This document shows, in pieces, positions 17,598-25,232 of a DNA stretch of 64,000 nt; within the stretch, counting starts at the first letter, position 1; each line of letters opens with the position of its first letter. Both the position numbers and the translations under genes were made by a program. This DNA comes from an uncultured Woeseiaceae bacterium (GTDB lineage Bacteria > Pseudomonadota > Gammaproteobacteria > Steroidobacterales > Woeseiaceae). Below the pieces are notes generated by a model. It saw only the letters and a program-made list of their open reading frames with translations, was not told where the DNA came from and made no database searches. Location of the stretch: the NCBI GenBank assembly GCA_945788625.1, contig CALZMQ010000016.1:143181-207180 (forward strand), given 5' to 3'.

Positions 17598-18490
17598 CGA
17601 CCGCAGCGCAGAAAAAGGCCCAGCAGAATCGCGATACGATCTTTGTTGAAGATGGCGAGGTAATCTCGATCGAGTCGTTTCCAGGCGAGCAGTTCATCAT
17701 GAGGATCCGCGCGCCACTATGCGCTGCGGCTGCCGGCCCCGGCAGTTTCGTACATGTCCGATGCGATGAGACACGGCCAATGCGGCGTCCGCTGTCGATA
17801 ATGCGGGTCGACGATGACTGGATCGAGGTGCTCTACAAAATTGTGGGCGACGGTTTACGTCTCCTGTCTCACAAGGCGCCCGGCGACCTGGTCAGCGTTC
17901 TCGGCCCGATTGGCGAGCCGTTCAAGCCGTCCGCGGATCGACCGAACGCGCTGTTGATCGGCGGCGGTGTTGGCATTCCGCCCATGGTCTTCGTCGCCGA
18001 CTACCTGCGGCGGCAGGGCGGTAACTGGAAGCCGATTGCCATACTGGGCTCCGAATTGCCGTTTCCCTTCGATGAAGCGACCTCTGGTCTCGAGACTCCA
18101 TGGCTCGATGACGAAATTAACCGTTCGATGCCCCTGCTCGAAAGTTGGGGCATACCGAGCCGGCTGGCGACATTGGCGGGATTCGAGGGCTGCTTCGATG
18201 GCTACGTTACTGACCTGGCAGACCGATTATTGTCGACCCTCGAAGAAGGGCAGCTGGCGGATACGGAGATCTTCGCGTGCGGGCCGACGCCGATGCTCAA
18301 GGCAGTTGCGGCGCTTGCCGAACGTCACGGGGTGCCCTGCCAGGTGTCTCTGGAGGAGTTCATGGCTTGCGCGGTCGGTGGTTGCGCCGGATGCGCCGTG
18401 AAAATCGAGACGCCGGACGGACCGGCGATGAAACGGGTGTGTGTCGACGGTCCCGTCTTCGACGCCAGCACCGTCGTCTGGGAATCCTGA
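17594..18490 (+). CDS. pyrK: PyrK-type FAD/[2Fe-2S] electron transfer subunit of dihydroorotate dehydrogenase
   Basis: 298 residues, GTG start overlapping the pyrB stop (GTGA). Ferredoxin-reductase fold: FAD motif RRPLSIMRV, glycine-rich NAD motif LLIGGGVGIPPM, and C-terminal cluster ligands CAVGGCAGC plus a later Cys (KRVC). PyrK passes electrons from dihydroorotate to NAD+ together with a PyrDB subunit. No pyrD is adjacent. At ~300 aa it is longer than Gram-positive PyrK (~260). Some gammaproteobacteria have such a gene beside pyrB. Assignment by fold is firm; partner unknown. Confidence 0.85.
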   Translation: MTTAAQKKAQQNRDTIFVEDGEVISIESFPGEQFIMRIRAPLCAAAAGPGSFVHVRCDETRPMRRPLSIMRVDDDWIEVLYKIVGDGLRLLSHKAPGDLVSVLGPIGEPFKPSADRPNALLIGGGVGIPPMVFVADYLRRQGGNWKPIAILGSELPFPFDEATSGLETPWLDDEINRSMPLLESWGIPSRLATLAGFEGCFDGYVTDLADRLLSTLEEGQLADTEIFACGPTPMLKAVAALAERHGVPCQVSLEEFMACAVGGCAGCAVKIETPDGPAMKRVCVDGPVFDASTVVWES

Positions 18491-18667
18491 CCCCCCACCA
18501 CCCACCATTCGGTGCCGGCAATCGTCCGACATGCATGGCGTGGAAGGCGGCGGCGAGTGTGGGGTGTGTCACACAAAGCGAGTTATCGCAGATTGTCCGA
18601 GCGACTGGGACATGCCCCGCGATCGCCGCCGCCATCTCCAGGGAGAGGTGGGGGGTGGGGGGTCAGG
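18486..18667. repeat. Repeat element B between pyrK and ruvX
   Basis: The 172-bp convergent gap is bounded by 21-bp inverted repeats, 18486-18506 and 18647-18667, matching at 20 of 21 positions (CCTGACCCCCCACC...). Each arm includes the stop codon of the flanking gene (pyrK on the left, ruvX on the right). Between them is the second copy of the ~100 bp repeat. The C-rich ends resemble those of element A at 16253. Confidence 0.75.
18533..18629 (-). repeat. Inverted repeat copy 2 flanking pyrB-pyrK
   Basis: Reverse complement of the repeat at 16302-16400, with a perfect 58-bp core at 18561-18618. The two copies enclose 16401-18532, that is pyrB and pyrK, in an orientation that permits inversion of the segment by homologous recombination. 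Confidence 0.9.
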
Positions 18668-19106
18668 CCCCTCCGAGGTATCGTTCGGCGATGAATACCG
18701 CCGCGGCGGCATCGATCATGTCCTTCGAGATACGCCCGCGCGTTCCCGCAGCCCGCGCCTCCTTCAATACGCGCTCGGCTTCCACTGACGTATATCGTTC
18801 ATCCACAGTCTCGATCGGCAACTCGTAGCGCCGCAATTCCTCGATGAACGCGCTGACCGGGGCTTGCATATCACTTGCCGAGCCATCGGCGTGAGCAGGC
18901 ATTCCGACGACCAGGCCCGTCGGCCGCCACTCCTCGATCAGCGCAGCGATGCTCACATGGTCCACGCCATCGGCCCGGTTCGCTATGACACCGAGCGGGC
19001 TCGCCGAACCGGTGACGTCCTGACCGACTGCGACGCCGATGCGACGCAACCCGAAGTCGAAGGAAAGGATGGTCCTGGGATGCGACAAATCAGGCGTGGC
19101 CCGCAT
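18663..19106 (-). CDS. ruvX: Holliday junction resolvase-like RuvX/YqgF
   Basis: 147 residues from ATG 19106; the frame is open 74 codons further 5' but that part is the other frame of yqgE. RNase H fold: ILSFDFGLRRIGVAVG (first catalytic Asp), GLVVGMPAHADGS, PIETVDERYTSVEAER and SKDMIDAAAAVFI with the late acidic residue. YqgF proteins act in 16S rRNA 5' maturation or junction resolution. It overlaps yqgE by 17 bp. In Pseudomonas it is followed by pyrR-pyrB on the same strand; here pyrK faces it. Confidence 0.93.
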   Translation of the reverse strand: MRATPDLSHPRTILSFDFGLRRIGVAVGQDVTGSASPLGVIANRADGVDHVSIAALIEEWRPTGLVVGMPAHADGSASDMQAPVSAFIEELRRYELPIETVDERYTSVEAERVLKEARAAGTRGRISKDMIDAAAAVFIAERYLGGA

Positions 19107-19653
19107 CCGGGGAAAGCCGCGCGATGTCGACGCCGAGCGTGCGCGCCGCCGAGTCCCAGCGATCGGCAAACGGCGTGTCGAACACGAGCTCCGGAGTGGC
19201 GGGGACACATAGCCAGGAATTGGCGAGCATTTCGACTTCGAGCTGGCCTGCCTCCCAGCCCGCGTAGCCGAGCGCGACCAGCGACTTGTCCGGTCCCTCA
19301 CCGATTGCCATCGCGTCGATAACGTCACGCGAGAGGGTCAACTGGATGTCGTCGGATACCGGCAGCGTATTTTCGTAGCTGTGGTCCGGGTCGTGCAGGA
19401 CGAAGCCGCGTTCGGTGCCGACAGGGCCGCCGGACAACACCGGATCGGATGCGGCGACCGGATCCGGGTCGTCAACAGAGAGTTGCTCGAACAGGCCGGA
19501 GAGGCGCAGCGTCAGGGGTCGGTTGATAATGATGCCGAGGGCGCCATCGTCGTTATGTTCACAGATCAGGGTGACTGTGGTGCTGAAATTGGGGTCAACC
19601 ATGCCAGGCATGGCGATAAGTAGTTGATTTGTTAATGAACTGTCAGGTTCCAT
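19090..19653 (-). CDS. yqgE: YqgE/AlgH family protein
   Basis: 187 residues from ATG 19653, the usual family length. Signatures: LTNQLLIAMPGMVDPNF near the N-terminus, GALGIIINRPL, LSGGPVGTERGFVLHD and a C-terminal LGYAGWEAGQLE. AlgH was first named for alginate regulation in Pseudomonas; its molecular function is not settled. Coupled to ruvX by overlap. The 63 bp to the upstream tonB-like gene show nothing else. Confidence 0.95.
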   Translation of the reverse strand: MEPDSSLTNQLLIAMPGMVDPNFSTTVTLICEHNDDGALGIIINRPLTLRLSGLFEQLSVDDPDPVAASDPVLSGGPVGTERGFVLHDPDHSYENTLPVSDDIQLTLSRDVIDAMAIGEGPDKSLVALGYAGWEAGQLEVEMLANSWLCVPATPELVFDTPFADRWDSAARTLGVDIARLSPDAGHA

Positions 19654-19716
19654 AGTCACAGTATCGGCGCAAGCGGCGCCCGGTACAAGACCGGGAAGTC
19701 GCAAGCCGAAACAGTG

Positions 19717-20634
19717 CTAGTCGTTGGCCGATGCCGTGGATATGAGCTGCTCGGCGAACAGCCACTTGTACTCGAAGCGAACGGTGTCGTATTCCGCCGC
19801 GATTTCGGGCGGAAACGCATTGAACGGAGACGATCGCTGCAGGATATCCAGAGCCGCCAGGTCGAGAACGGTCGAGCCGCTGCTCTTGCGGATTACCGCT
19901 TCGTCGAGATCGCCCGATGCATTGATGCTCACCATCAGCGTCGGGCTGCCCGAGATACCGCCGAAGTCGCCGAGTTCAGGCAGGTACGATGCACCGACGG
20001 CTTCGACGCGGCGCTTCCAGCTGTCGAGGTACGCGGCGACCACGGACTCGCGGGTGTCGGCGCTAACGATGAGTTGCCGCGGTTCGTCGTCGTGTATCAG
20101 CATCGTCGCGCGCTCTTCCTGGGGCAACGGCAAGGTCACCTCGCTGCCTGCCTCCATGGCGATCGCCATGCTGTTCGCGGGCTGCGGTTCTGAGCGCGGG
20201 TCAATCGTCACCTGCCGGTTGCTATCGTCCGCCGATGCCAGGATCTCGTCGGCCGAGCGTTCATGGGCGGTGGCGTCGACCAGCCCGGTGCCATCCTCGT
20301 GGCCCGGGTTGTCCACCGGCATGGCACTCTGCAGAGGAGCGGCCGGGCGTACCTGCTCGGTCGTGTTGCCGCCGCCTTTCTGGCTTGCCTGTGCGAGGTA
20401 GGCCGCGTCGTCGGGAGCGTCGATCTGCTGATCAGGATCGGCGACGATAGTGACGTCCAGCGAAATCGCGTCGGCAAACTGGCCCGGAAGGTCAGAATTG
20501 AAGGTAACGCCAATAATCAGGATGCCGTGGAACAGGGCCGCGAGAAACAACATGGCCGGGAGCCGGTCGGGTACGGCCGGAGCGACGAGACGCAGCTCGT
20601 CGAGAGGATCGGTCTTGAGGGCCAGAGTTGCCAT
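19717..20634 (-). CDS. TonB C-terminal domain protein (TonB3-like)
   Basis: 305 residues. Cytoplasmic N-terminus, one membrane helix (about residues 27-46, AMLFLAALFHGILIIGVTF), a long low-complexity periplasmic linker, and a C-terminal TonB domain (AAYLDSWKRRVEAVGASYLP; GSPTLMVSINASGDLDEAVI). In P. aeruginosa the gene at this position between algH and gshB (PA0406) is a TonB-like protein needed for twitching motility, which fits the pilus context. It could also energise the BtuB receptor, but no exbBD is nearby. The linker is not proline-rich as in classical TonB. Confidence 0.82.
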   Translation of the reverse strand: MATLALKTDPLDELRLVAPAVPDRLPAMLFLAALFHGILIIGVTFNSDLPGQFADAISLDVTIVADPDQQIDAPDDAAYLAQASQKGGGNTTEQVRPAAPLQSAMPVDNPGHEDGTGLVDATAHERSADEILASADDSNRQVTIDPRSEPQPANSMAIAMEAGSEVTLPLPQEERATMLIHDDEPRQLIVSADTRESVVAAYLDSWKRRVEAVGASYLPELGDFGGISGSPTLMVSINASGDLDEAVIRKSSGSTVLDLAALDILQRSSPFNAFPPEIAAEYDTVRFEYKWLFAEQLISTASAND

Positions 20635-20731
20635 ATTCGCGCGAATGTTCCGCCATTTAGTTTACATAAACAAGCGATTGGACGCTCACGGCCAGTGTAT
20701 CGGGTTGCCTGGTGGCGGATTGAGAACTGCG

Positions 20732-21682
20732 TCACCGCTTCTCGATGGCGTCGAACAGGATGCCGGCAATATTGATATCGAATTGCCGGTCGAGTTCCCG
20801 GATGCCGGTGGGGCTGGTGACGTTGACCTCGGTGAGGTAATCGCCAATGACGTCGATACCCGCAAAAAGCACGCCCGAGTCCCGCAGCACGGGCCCGACC
20901 TGCTCGCAAATCCAGCGGTCGCGGTCCGACAGGTCCTGCCCCGTGGCCACGGCGCCCGCGACGATGTTGCCGCGATAGTCATCGCCGGAGGGAACGCGGG
21001 CCAGCGCATGCGGCACGGGCTCGCCGTCGATCAGCAGAATGCGTTTGTCGCCGAGGCTGATCTCGTCGATGAAGACCTGGGCCATCGCGAAACGGCGGCC
21101 GTAGCCGGTGAGGGTCTCGAAAATGACGTTGGCGTTGTTATCACCCTGCCGCACCACGAATATGGAGCGTCCGCCCATGCCGTCGAGTGGCTTTACGACG
21201 ATCTGCCCGTGTTGGCGCAGAAAATCTTTCATCTCGCTCATCGAGCGGGTGATCAGCGTCTCCGGGGTGCACTCCGGAAACCACGCGGTATAGGCCTTCT
21301 CGTTCATGTCCCTGAGTGCCTGCGGGTCGTTGACGATCAGCGCGCCGGCCTGTTGCGCGCGATCCAGTATGTACGTCGTATAAACGTACTCCATGTCGAA
21401 GGGCGGGTCTTTGCGCATGAGCACGGCGTCGAGCTCCCCCAGCTCGATTTCCTGCTGTTCGCCGAATTGGTACCAGTCGTCATAGTCGTCCCGGACGCTG
21501 AGACGCGTCGAGTGGCCGATGGCTGTGCCCGACAACAGGCGCAGGTCCGCCTGTTCGAAATAGTGAATGTCGGCGCCGCGGCGCTCGGCTTCGAGCAACA
21601 TCGCGAAGGAACTGTCTTTCTTCGGCACAATGGACCCAATGGGGTCCATCACGATACCGATCTTGAGTGGGTTGGCTGCCAT
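20732..21682 (-). CDS. gshB: Glutathione synthetase
   Basis: 316 residues from ATG 21682, the family length; GTG 21712 would add 10. ATP-grasp enzyme joining gamma-glutamylcysteine and glycine. Signatures: KIGIVMDPIGSI, MRKDPPFDMEYVYTTYIL, QIVVKPLDGMGGRSIF and FAGIDVIGDYLTEVNVTSP. A TATAGT hexamer on the minus strand near 21726 could be its -10. Divergent from pilG with 160 bp between; this gshB/pilG divergence is conserved in pseudomonads. Confidence 0.96.
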   Translation of the reverse strand: MAANPLKIGIVMDPIGSIVPKKDSSFAMLLEAERRGADIHYFEQADLRLLSGTAIGHSTRLSVRDDYDDWYQFGEQQEIELGELDAVLMRKDPPFDMEYVYTTYILDRAQQAGALIVNDPQALRDMNEKAYTAWFPECTPETLITRSMSEMKDFLRQHGQIVVKPLDGMGGRSIFVVRQGDNNANVIFETLTGYGRRFAMAQVFIDEISLGDKRILLIDGEPVPHALARVPSGDDYRGNIVAGAVATGQDLSDRDRWICEQVGPVLRDSGVLFAGIDVIGDYLTEVNVTSPTGIRELDRQFDINIAGILFDAIEKR

Positions 21683-21842
21683 CTCTACCTGTTCTTCCGG
21701 AGTGTTGGGCACGACGCGGCCAACTATACAACCAAATCCCGCGTAAGCGCCGGATTTCCGGCGATTTTGAGGATCGTGGCGAGCGTCGTAGCGGGACTTA
21801 TGTCAATATGGTAAAAGTCGCTTTTCAACGTGGGGAAATTCG

Positions 21843-22235
21843 GTGTCAAGTAACCCATCAAGAAGCCTCAACGGGCTCAAGATCCTTGTCGTGGACGATA
21901 GCAAGACAATCCGGCGAACGGCCGAGACCTTGTTGTCCAAGGAAGGTTGCCAGGTGTTCACGGCAATCGACGGCTTCGATGCGTTATCAAAAATTGCCGA
22001 TCACCAGCCAGACCTGATTTTCGTGGACATCATGATGCCGCGACTCGACGGCTATGAAACCTGCTCGTTGATCAAGCACAACAAGATCTACAAGGAAACG
22101 CCAGTCATTATGTTGTCCAGCAAGGACGGGCTGTTCGATCGTGCTCGCGGCCGCATCGTCGGCTCGGAACAGTACCTGACCAAGCCGTTCACCAAGGATG
22201 AACTACTCGGCGCCATATCAAACCAGATCAACTAA
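21843..22235 (+). CDS. pilG: Twitching motility response regulator PilG
   Basis: 130 residues, GTG start with GGGGA 7 bp upstream. Single CheY-like receiver domain: acidic pocket in ILVVDDSKT, phosphorylated Asp in LIFVDIMMPRLDGYE, Lys in QYLTKPFTKDE. In the Chp system PilG is phosphorylated by the CheA-like kinase and promotes pilus extension. First gene of pilG-pilH-pilI-pilJ-chpA-chpC, 11 bp before pilH. Confidence 0.95.
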   Translation: MSSNPSRSLNGLKILVVDDSKTIRRTAETLLSKEGCQVFTAIDGFDALSKIADHQPDLIFVDIMMPRLDGYETCSLIKHNKIYKETPVIMLSSKDGLFDRARGRIVGSEQYLTKPFTKDELLGAISNQIN

Positions 22236-22246
22236 GGAAGGATAGG

Positions 22247-22612
22247 ATGGCAGTTGTTCTTATCATTGATGATTCGCCAACTGAGCTGCATTTGTTTCAG
22301 AATATGCTCGAGAAAGCGGGCTTCGACACGCTCGTCGCGGACAGCGGCGAGGAAGGCCTGAAGGTCGCCACGACGGCGCGGCCGGATTGTATTCTCATGG
22401 ACGTCGTCATGCCCGGCATGAATGGATTCCAGGCGACCCGGAGATTGACCAAGGACCCGGCCACCGCCGGCATCCCGGTCATCATAATCACGACCAAGGA
22501 CCAGGAGACCGACAAGATCTGGGGTATGCGCCAGGGCGCCGTCGAATACATGGTCAAACCGATTGTCGACAAGGAGCTTGTCGCAATGATCAATTCGGTG
22601 ATGGCAGCCTGA
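22247..22612 (+). CDS. pilH: Twitching motility response regulator PilH
   Basis: 121 residues; AGGA site 8 bp upstream. Second stand-alone receiver: VLIIDDSPTE, phospho-acceptor in CILMDVVMPGMNGFQ, Lys in EYMVKPIVDKE. In P. aeruginosa PilH opposes or resets PilG signalling and affects retraction. The stop is immediately followed by the pilI ATG (TGAATG), so translation is coupled. Confidence 0.95.
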   Translation: MAVVLIIDDSPTELHLFQNMLEKAGFDTLVADSGEEGLKVATTARPDCILMDVVMPGMNGFQATRRLTKDPATAGIPVIIITTKDQETDKIWGMRQGAVEYMVKPIVDKELVAMINSVMAA

Positions 22613-23176
22613 ATGAGTGGCGCCACCGATCTTGCGGCATTGGTCGAACAGCCATTTGCGCTGCTGCAGGAGATGGAGCACCGCAGTCGTTCCGCGCACG
22701 CGGGGCACGGCGCCGGGTCGATGCCGGCGGAGTGGGTCGGCGTCGGGTTTCGCATCGGCGAAGAACAATTCGTCGCCAATCGCGACCAGGTTCGTGAGGT
22801 CCTGATGATGCCCGATGCGGTGACCCGGGTACCCGGCGCGAACCGCTGGTTGCTGGGCATCGCCAATCTGCGTGGTCACCTGTTGCCGCTCATCGACGTG
22901 AAGCTGCTGTTGGGCAGCGGCAGAACATCCTTGCGACGCACGACCCGCGTGATTTCGGTCAATCATCGTGAAGTCCCGGCCGGCCTCGTCGTTGACGAGG
23001 TTCTTGGCTTTCGTCGCTTTATGGCTCACGAATTCGTCGACGAGACAGCCCAGACGATTGTGCGCTGTGAGAGTTTCCTGGGCGGCACCTACAAGAGGGG
23101 CGAAGATTCCTGGCCCGTCTTCAACTTGTTCGATCTAGTCGAAAGCAACATGTTCCTGCAGGCAGCTGCAGAGTAA
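22613..23176 (+). CDS. pilI: CheW-like adaptor PilI
   Basis: 187 residues. CheW domain preceded by a ~35-residue N-terminal extension typical of PilI: WVGVGFRIGEEQFVANRDQV, VPGANRWLLGIANLRGHLLPL, and AGLVVDEVLGFRRF. It couples the receptor PilJ to the ChpA kinase in the pole-localised array. 15 bp before pilJ. Confidence 0.94.
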   Translation: MSGATDLAALVEQPFALLQEMEHRSRSAHAGHGAGSMPAEWVGVGFRIGEEQFVANRDQVREVLMMPDAVTRVPGANRWLLGIANLRGHLLPLIDVKLLLGSGRTSLRRTTRVISVNHREVPAGLVVDEVLGFRRFMAHEFVDETAQTIVRCESFLGGTYKRGEDSWPVFNLFDLVESNMFLQAAAE

Positions 23177-23191
23177 AAGGTCCGTAAAACC

Positions 23192-25189
23192 ATGGCCAAA
23201 AAAACCGATAACACGTCTGCATTCCGAATCGTCGCCGGCCTGGCTGCGTTGTTCCTGGTCGCCGCGGCTGCGCTGGTTTACCTGCAGGCAGGGCAGGGAA
23301 GCTCGTCCGCTCCGGAGCTCGCCGCCCTGTCGCAGGCTGTTCCTGCACAGGCAGCCCGGTCGCTTGCGGGCCGCGATGGTGCGTTTGACGAGCTCGATGC
23401 GAGCATCCGGAAGATCGCGACCCTGCGGCGCAGCGCGCCGCTGGGACGGTCATCGAACTGGCAGGAACTCGAATCCGGCGCGTCGGCGATACTGGCGAGG
23501 CGCAGCGAAGTCGAGGCGGCGCAAGCGGCCCTGAGTCAAATAGGTGCGGACGCGACCAGCCTTCTTGAACTCTCGAACGAGCTGCTCGACAGGTCGGGAT
23601 CGACGGCTATCGTCCAGGAATTCCAGCAACGCGCCGACCGTATCCGCGAATCGGCCGCCACATTCGCAATCGGCGGCGATAACGATACCGCCGCTGTCGC
23701 TGCTGACGTCGCATTCCTGAGAAACGTCACCAACGCCCTCGCGGGCGAGGCCTCCGATCTGGACATGCGTCCGCTGCCTGCTGCGGATCGCGAAGCCGCA
23801 CTCGCACCGGTCCAGGCAAGCGTCGCGAGCCTCGAAGAGCAATCTGCCGCGCTGGCGTCGAATTCGGGCCAGGTTGGCGATCTTGCCGCGACGCAGGCAG
23901 GGCTTGGCGCCGCGGCCGATCGGCTGCTTGCGGAGACATTCAGCAGCGCCGACGGCGGTAATCCGCTGCTCGCCTACCTGCAGATTGCCTGGCTGCCGAT
24001 TGGCGCAATTGGCGTGGCGCTCCTGCTGGTGCTGGTGCTGCTTGCGCTGCAGTCGAAGAGTTCGGTCTTCGAGAAGAGGGCCAAAGAACAAGCGGAACAG
24101 AACGAGCGCAATCAACAGGCGATTCTGCGCCTGCTCGATGAGATGGGCAGTCTCGCCGACGGTGACCTCACTGTCGAAGCGACGGTTACCGAGGACATCA
24201 CGGGGACCATCGCCGACTCGTTCAATTTCGCGATCGAAGAACTTCGCAAGCTGGTGGCGACCGTTAACGACACGGCGCTCATGGTGGACACGGCAACCAA
24301 GCAGACCGAGAACACGGCCGCGCACCTCGCGAAAGCAGCGGACAACCAGGCGAAAGAGATCAACGCCGCTACGGAATCGATCGTATCGATGGCCGCGTCT
24401 ATTGAAGAGGTATCCGGCAACGCCGAACGCTCCTCGGACGTGGCACGTCATTCTGTAGAAGTTGCGCATAAGGGGGGCGAGGCCGTACGCCGCACGATCG
24501 ACGGCATGAACGCCATCCGCGAGACGATTCAGGAAACCTCGAAACGGATCAAGCGACTCGGGGAGAGCTCGCAGGAGATTGGCAACATCATCGAGCTCAT
24601 CAATGACATTGCCGAGCAAACGAATATTCTCGCCCTCAATGCGTCGATCCAGGCATCGATGGCCGGTGAAGCAGGCCGCGGTTTCGCTGTCGTTGCCGAT
24701 GAGGTGCAGCGATTGGCCGAGCGATCGACGAATGCCACCAAGCAGATCGAAGTGCTCGTGAGAACCATCCAGGCCGATACCAACGAGGCGGTCATTTCGA
24801 TGGAGCGCAGCACCACCGACGTGGTTGGAGGCGCGCTGCTGGCCGAAAATGCCGGTGCCGCGCTCGATGAAATCGAGCAGGTGTCGAACCAGATCGCCAG
24901 CCTCGTACAGAACATCTCGAGTTCCGCGCGGCAGCAGGCGGGATCTGCGGCGGACGTTACCCGCCGAACGACGCGTTTGCGTGAAATCGGCGATCAAACC
25001 GGCAAGGCGACGACGGCGACGGCGGCTTCGATCTCGAAACTCTCCGAACTCGCGACGCAGCTCCGGAAAACAGTCGAAGGGTTCGCGTTGCCGGCCGATA
25101 TGATACATACCAGCGCGCTGGCAAGGACGAGCGCGAATACCGCAGTGCCGCCCGCGGCACCGGCCAAACCCCAGGCGAAGACAGGTTAG
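23192..25189 (+). CDS. pilJ: Methyl-accepting chemoreceptor PilJ
   Basis: 665 residues. Membrane helix 1 at about residues 11-32 ([19 protein letters not shown]), a periplasmic sensor of ~230 residues with PilJ-type helices, helix 2 at about 265-288, HAMP-like segment, then a long coiled-coil signalling domain. The hairpin tip [20 protein letters not shown] ... [16 protein letters not shown] is well conserved. Receptor of the Chp system; homologues bind pilin and sense surface contact. Terminates in a short Ala/Pro-rich tail. No methyltransferase gene (pilK) follows it. Confidence 0.95.
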   Translation: MAKKTDNTSAFRIVAGLAALFLVAAAALVYLQAGQGSSSAPELAALSQAVPAQAARSLAGRDGAFDELDASIRKIATLRRSAPLGRSSNWQELESGASAILARRSEVEAAQAALSQIGADATSLLELSNELLDRSGSTAIVQEFQQRADRIRESAATFAIGGDNDTAAVAADVAFLRNVTNALAGEASDLDMRPLPAADREAALAPVQASVASLEEQSAALASNSGQVGDLAATQAGLGAAADRLLAETFSSADGGNPLLAYLQIAWLPIGAIGVALLLVLVLLALQSKSSVFEKRAKEQAEQNERNQQAILRLLDEMGSLADGDLTVEATVTEDITGTIADSFNFAIEELRKLVATVNDTALMVDTATKQTENTAAHLAKAADNQAKEINAATESIVSMAASIEEVSGNAERSSDVARHSVEVAHKGGEAVRRTIDGMNAIRETIQETSKRIKRLGESSQEIGNIIELINDIAEQTNILALNASIQASMAGEAGRGFAVVADEVQRLAERSTNATKQIEVLVRTIQADTNEAVISMERSTTDVVGGALLAENAGAALDEIEQVSNQIASLVQNISSSARQQAGSAADVTRRTTRLREIGDQTGKATTATAASISKLSELATQLRKTVEGFALPADMIHTSALARTSANTAVPPAAPAKPQAKTG

Positions 25190-25232
25190 AGCGAAGCGAT
25201 TGCGGATATTCGCGGGCGACACGGACGACTAG

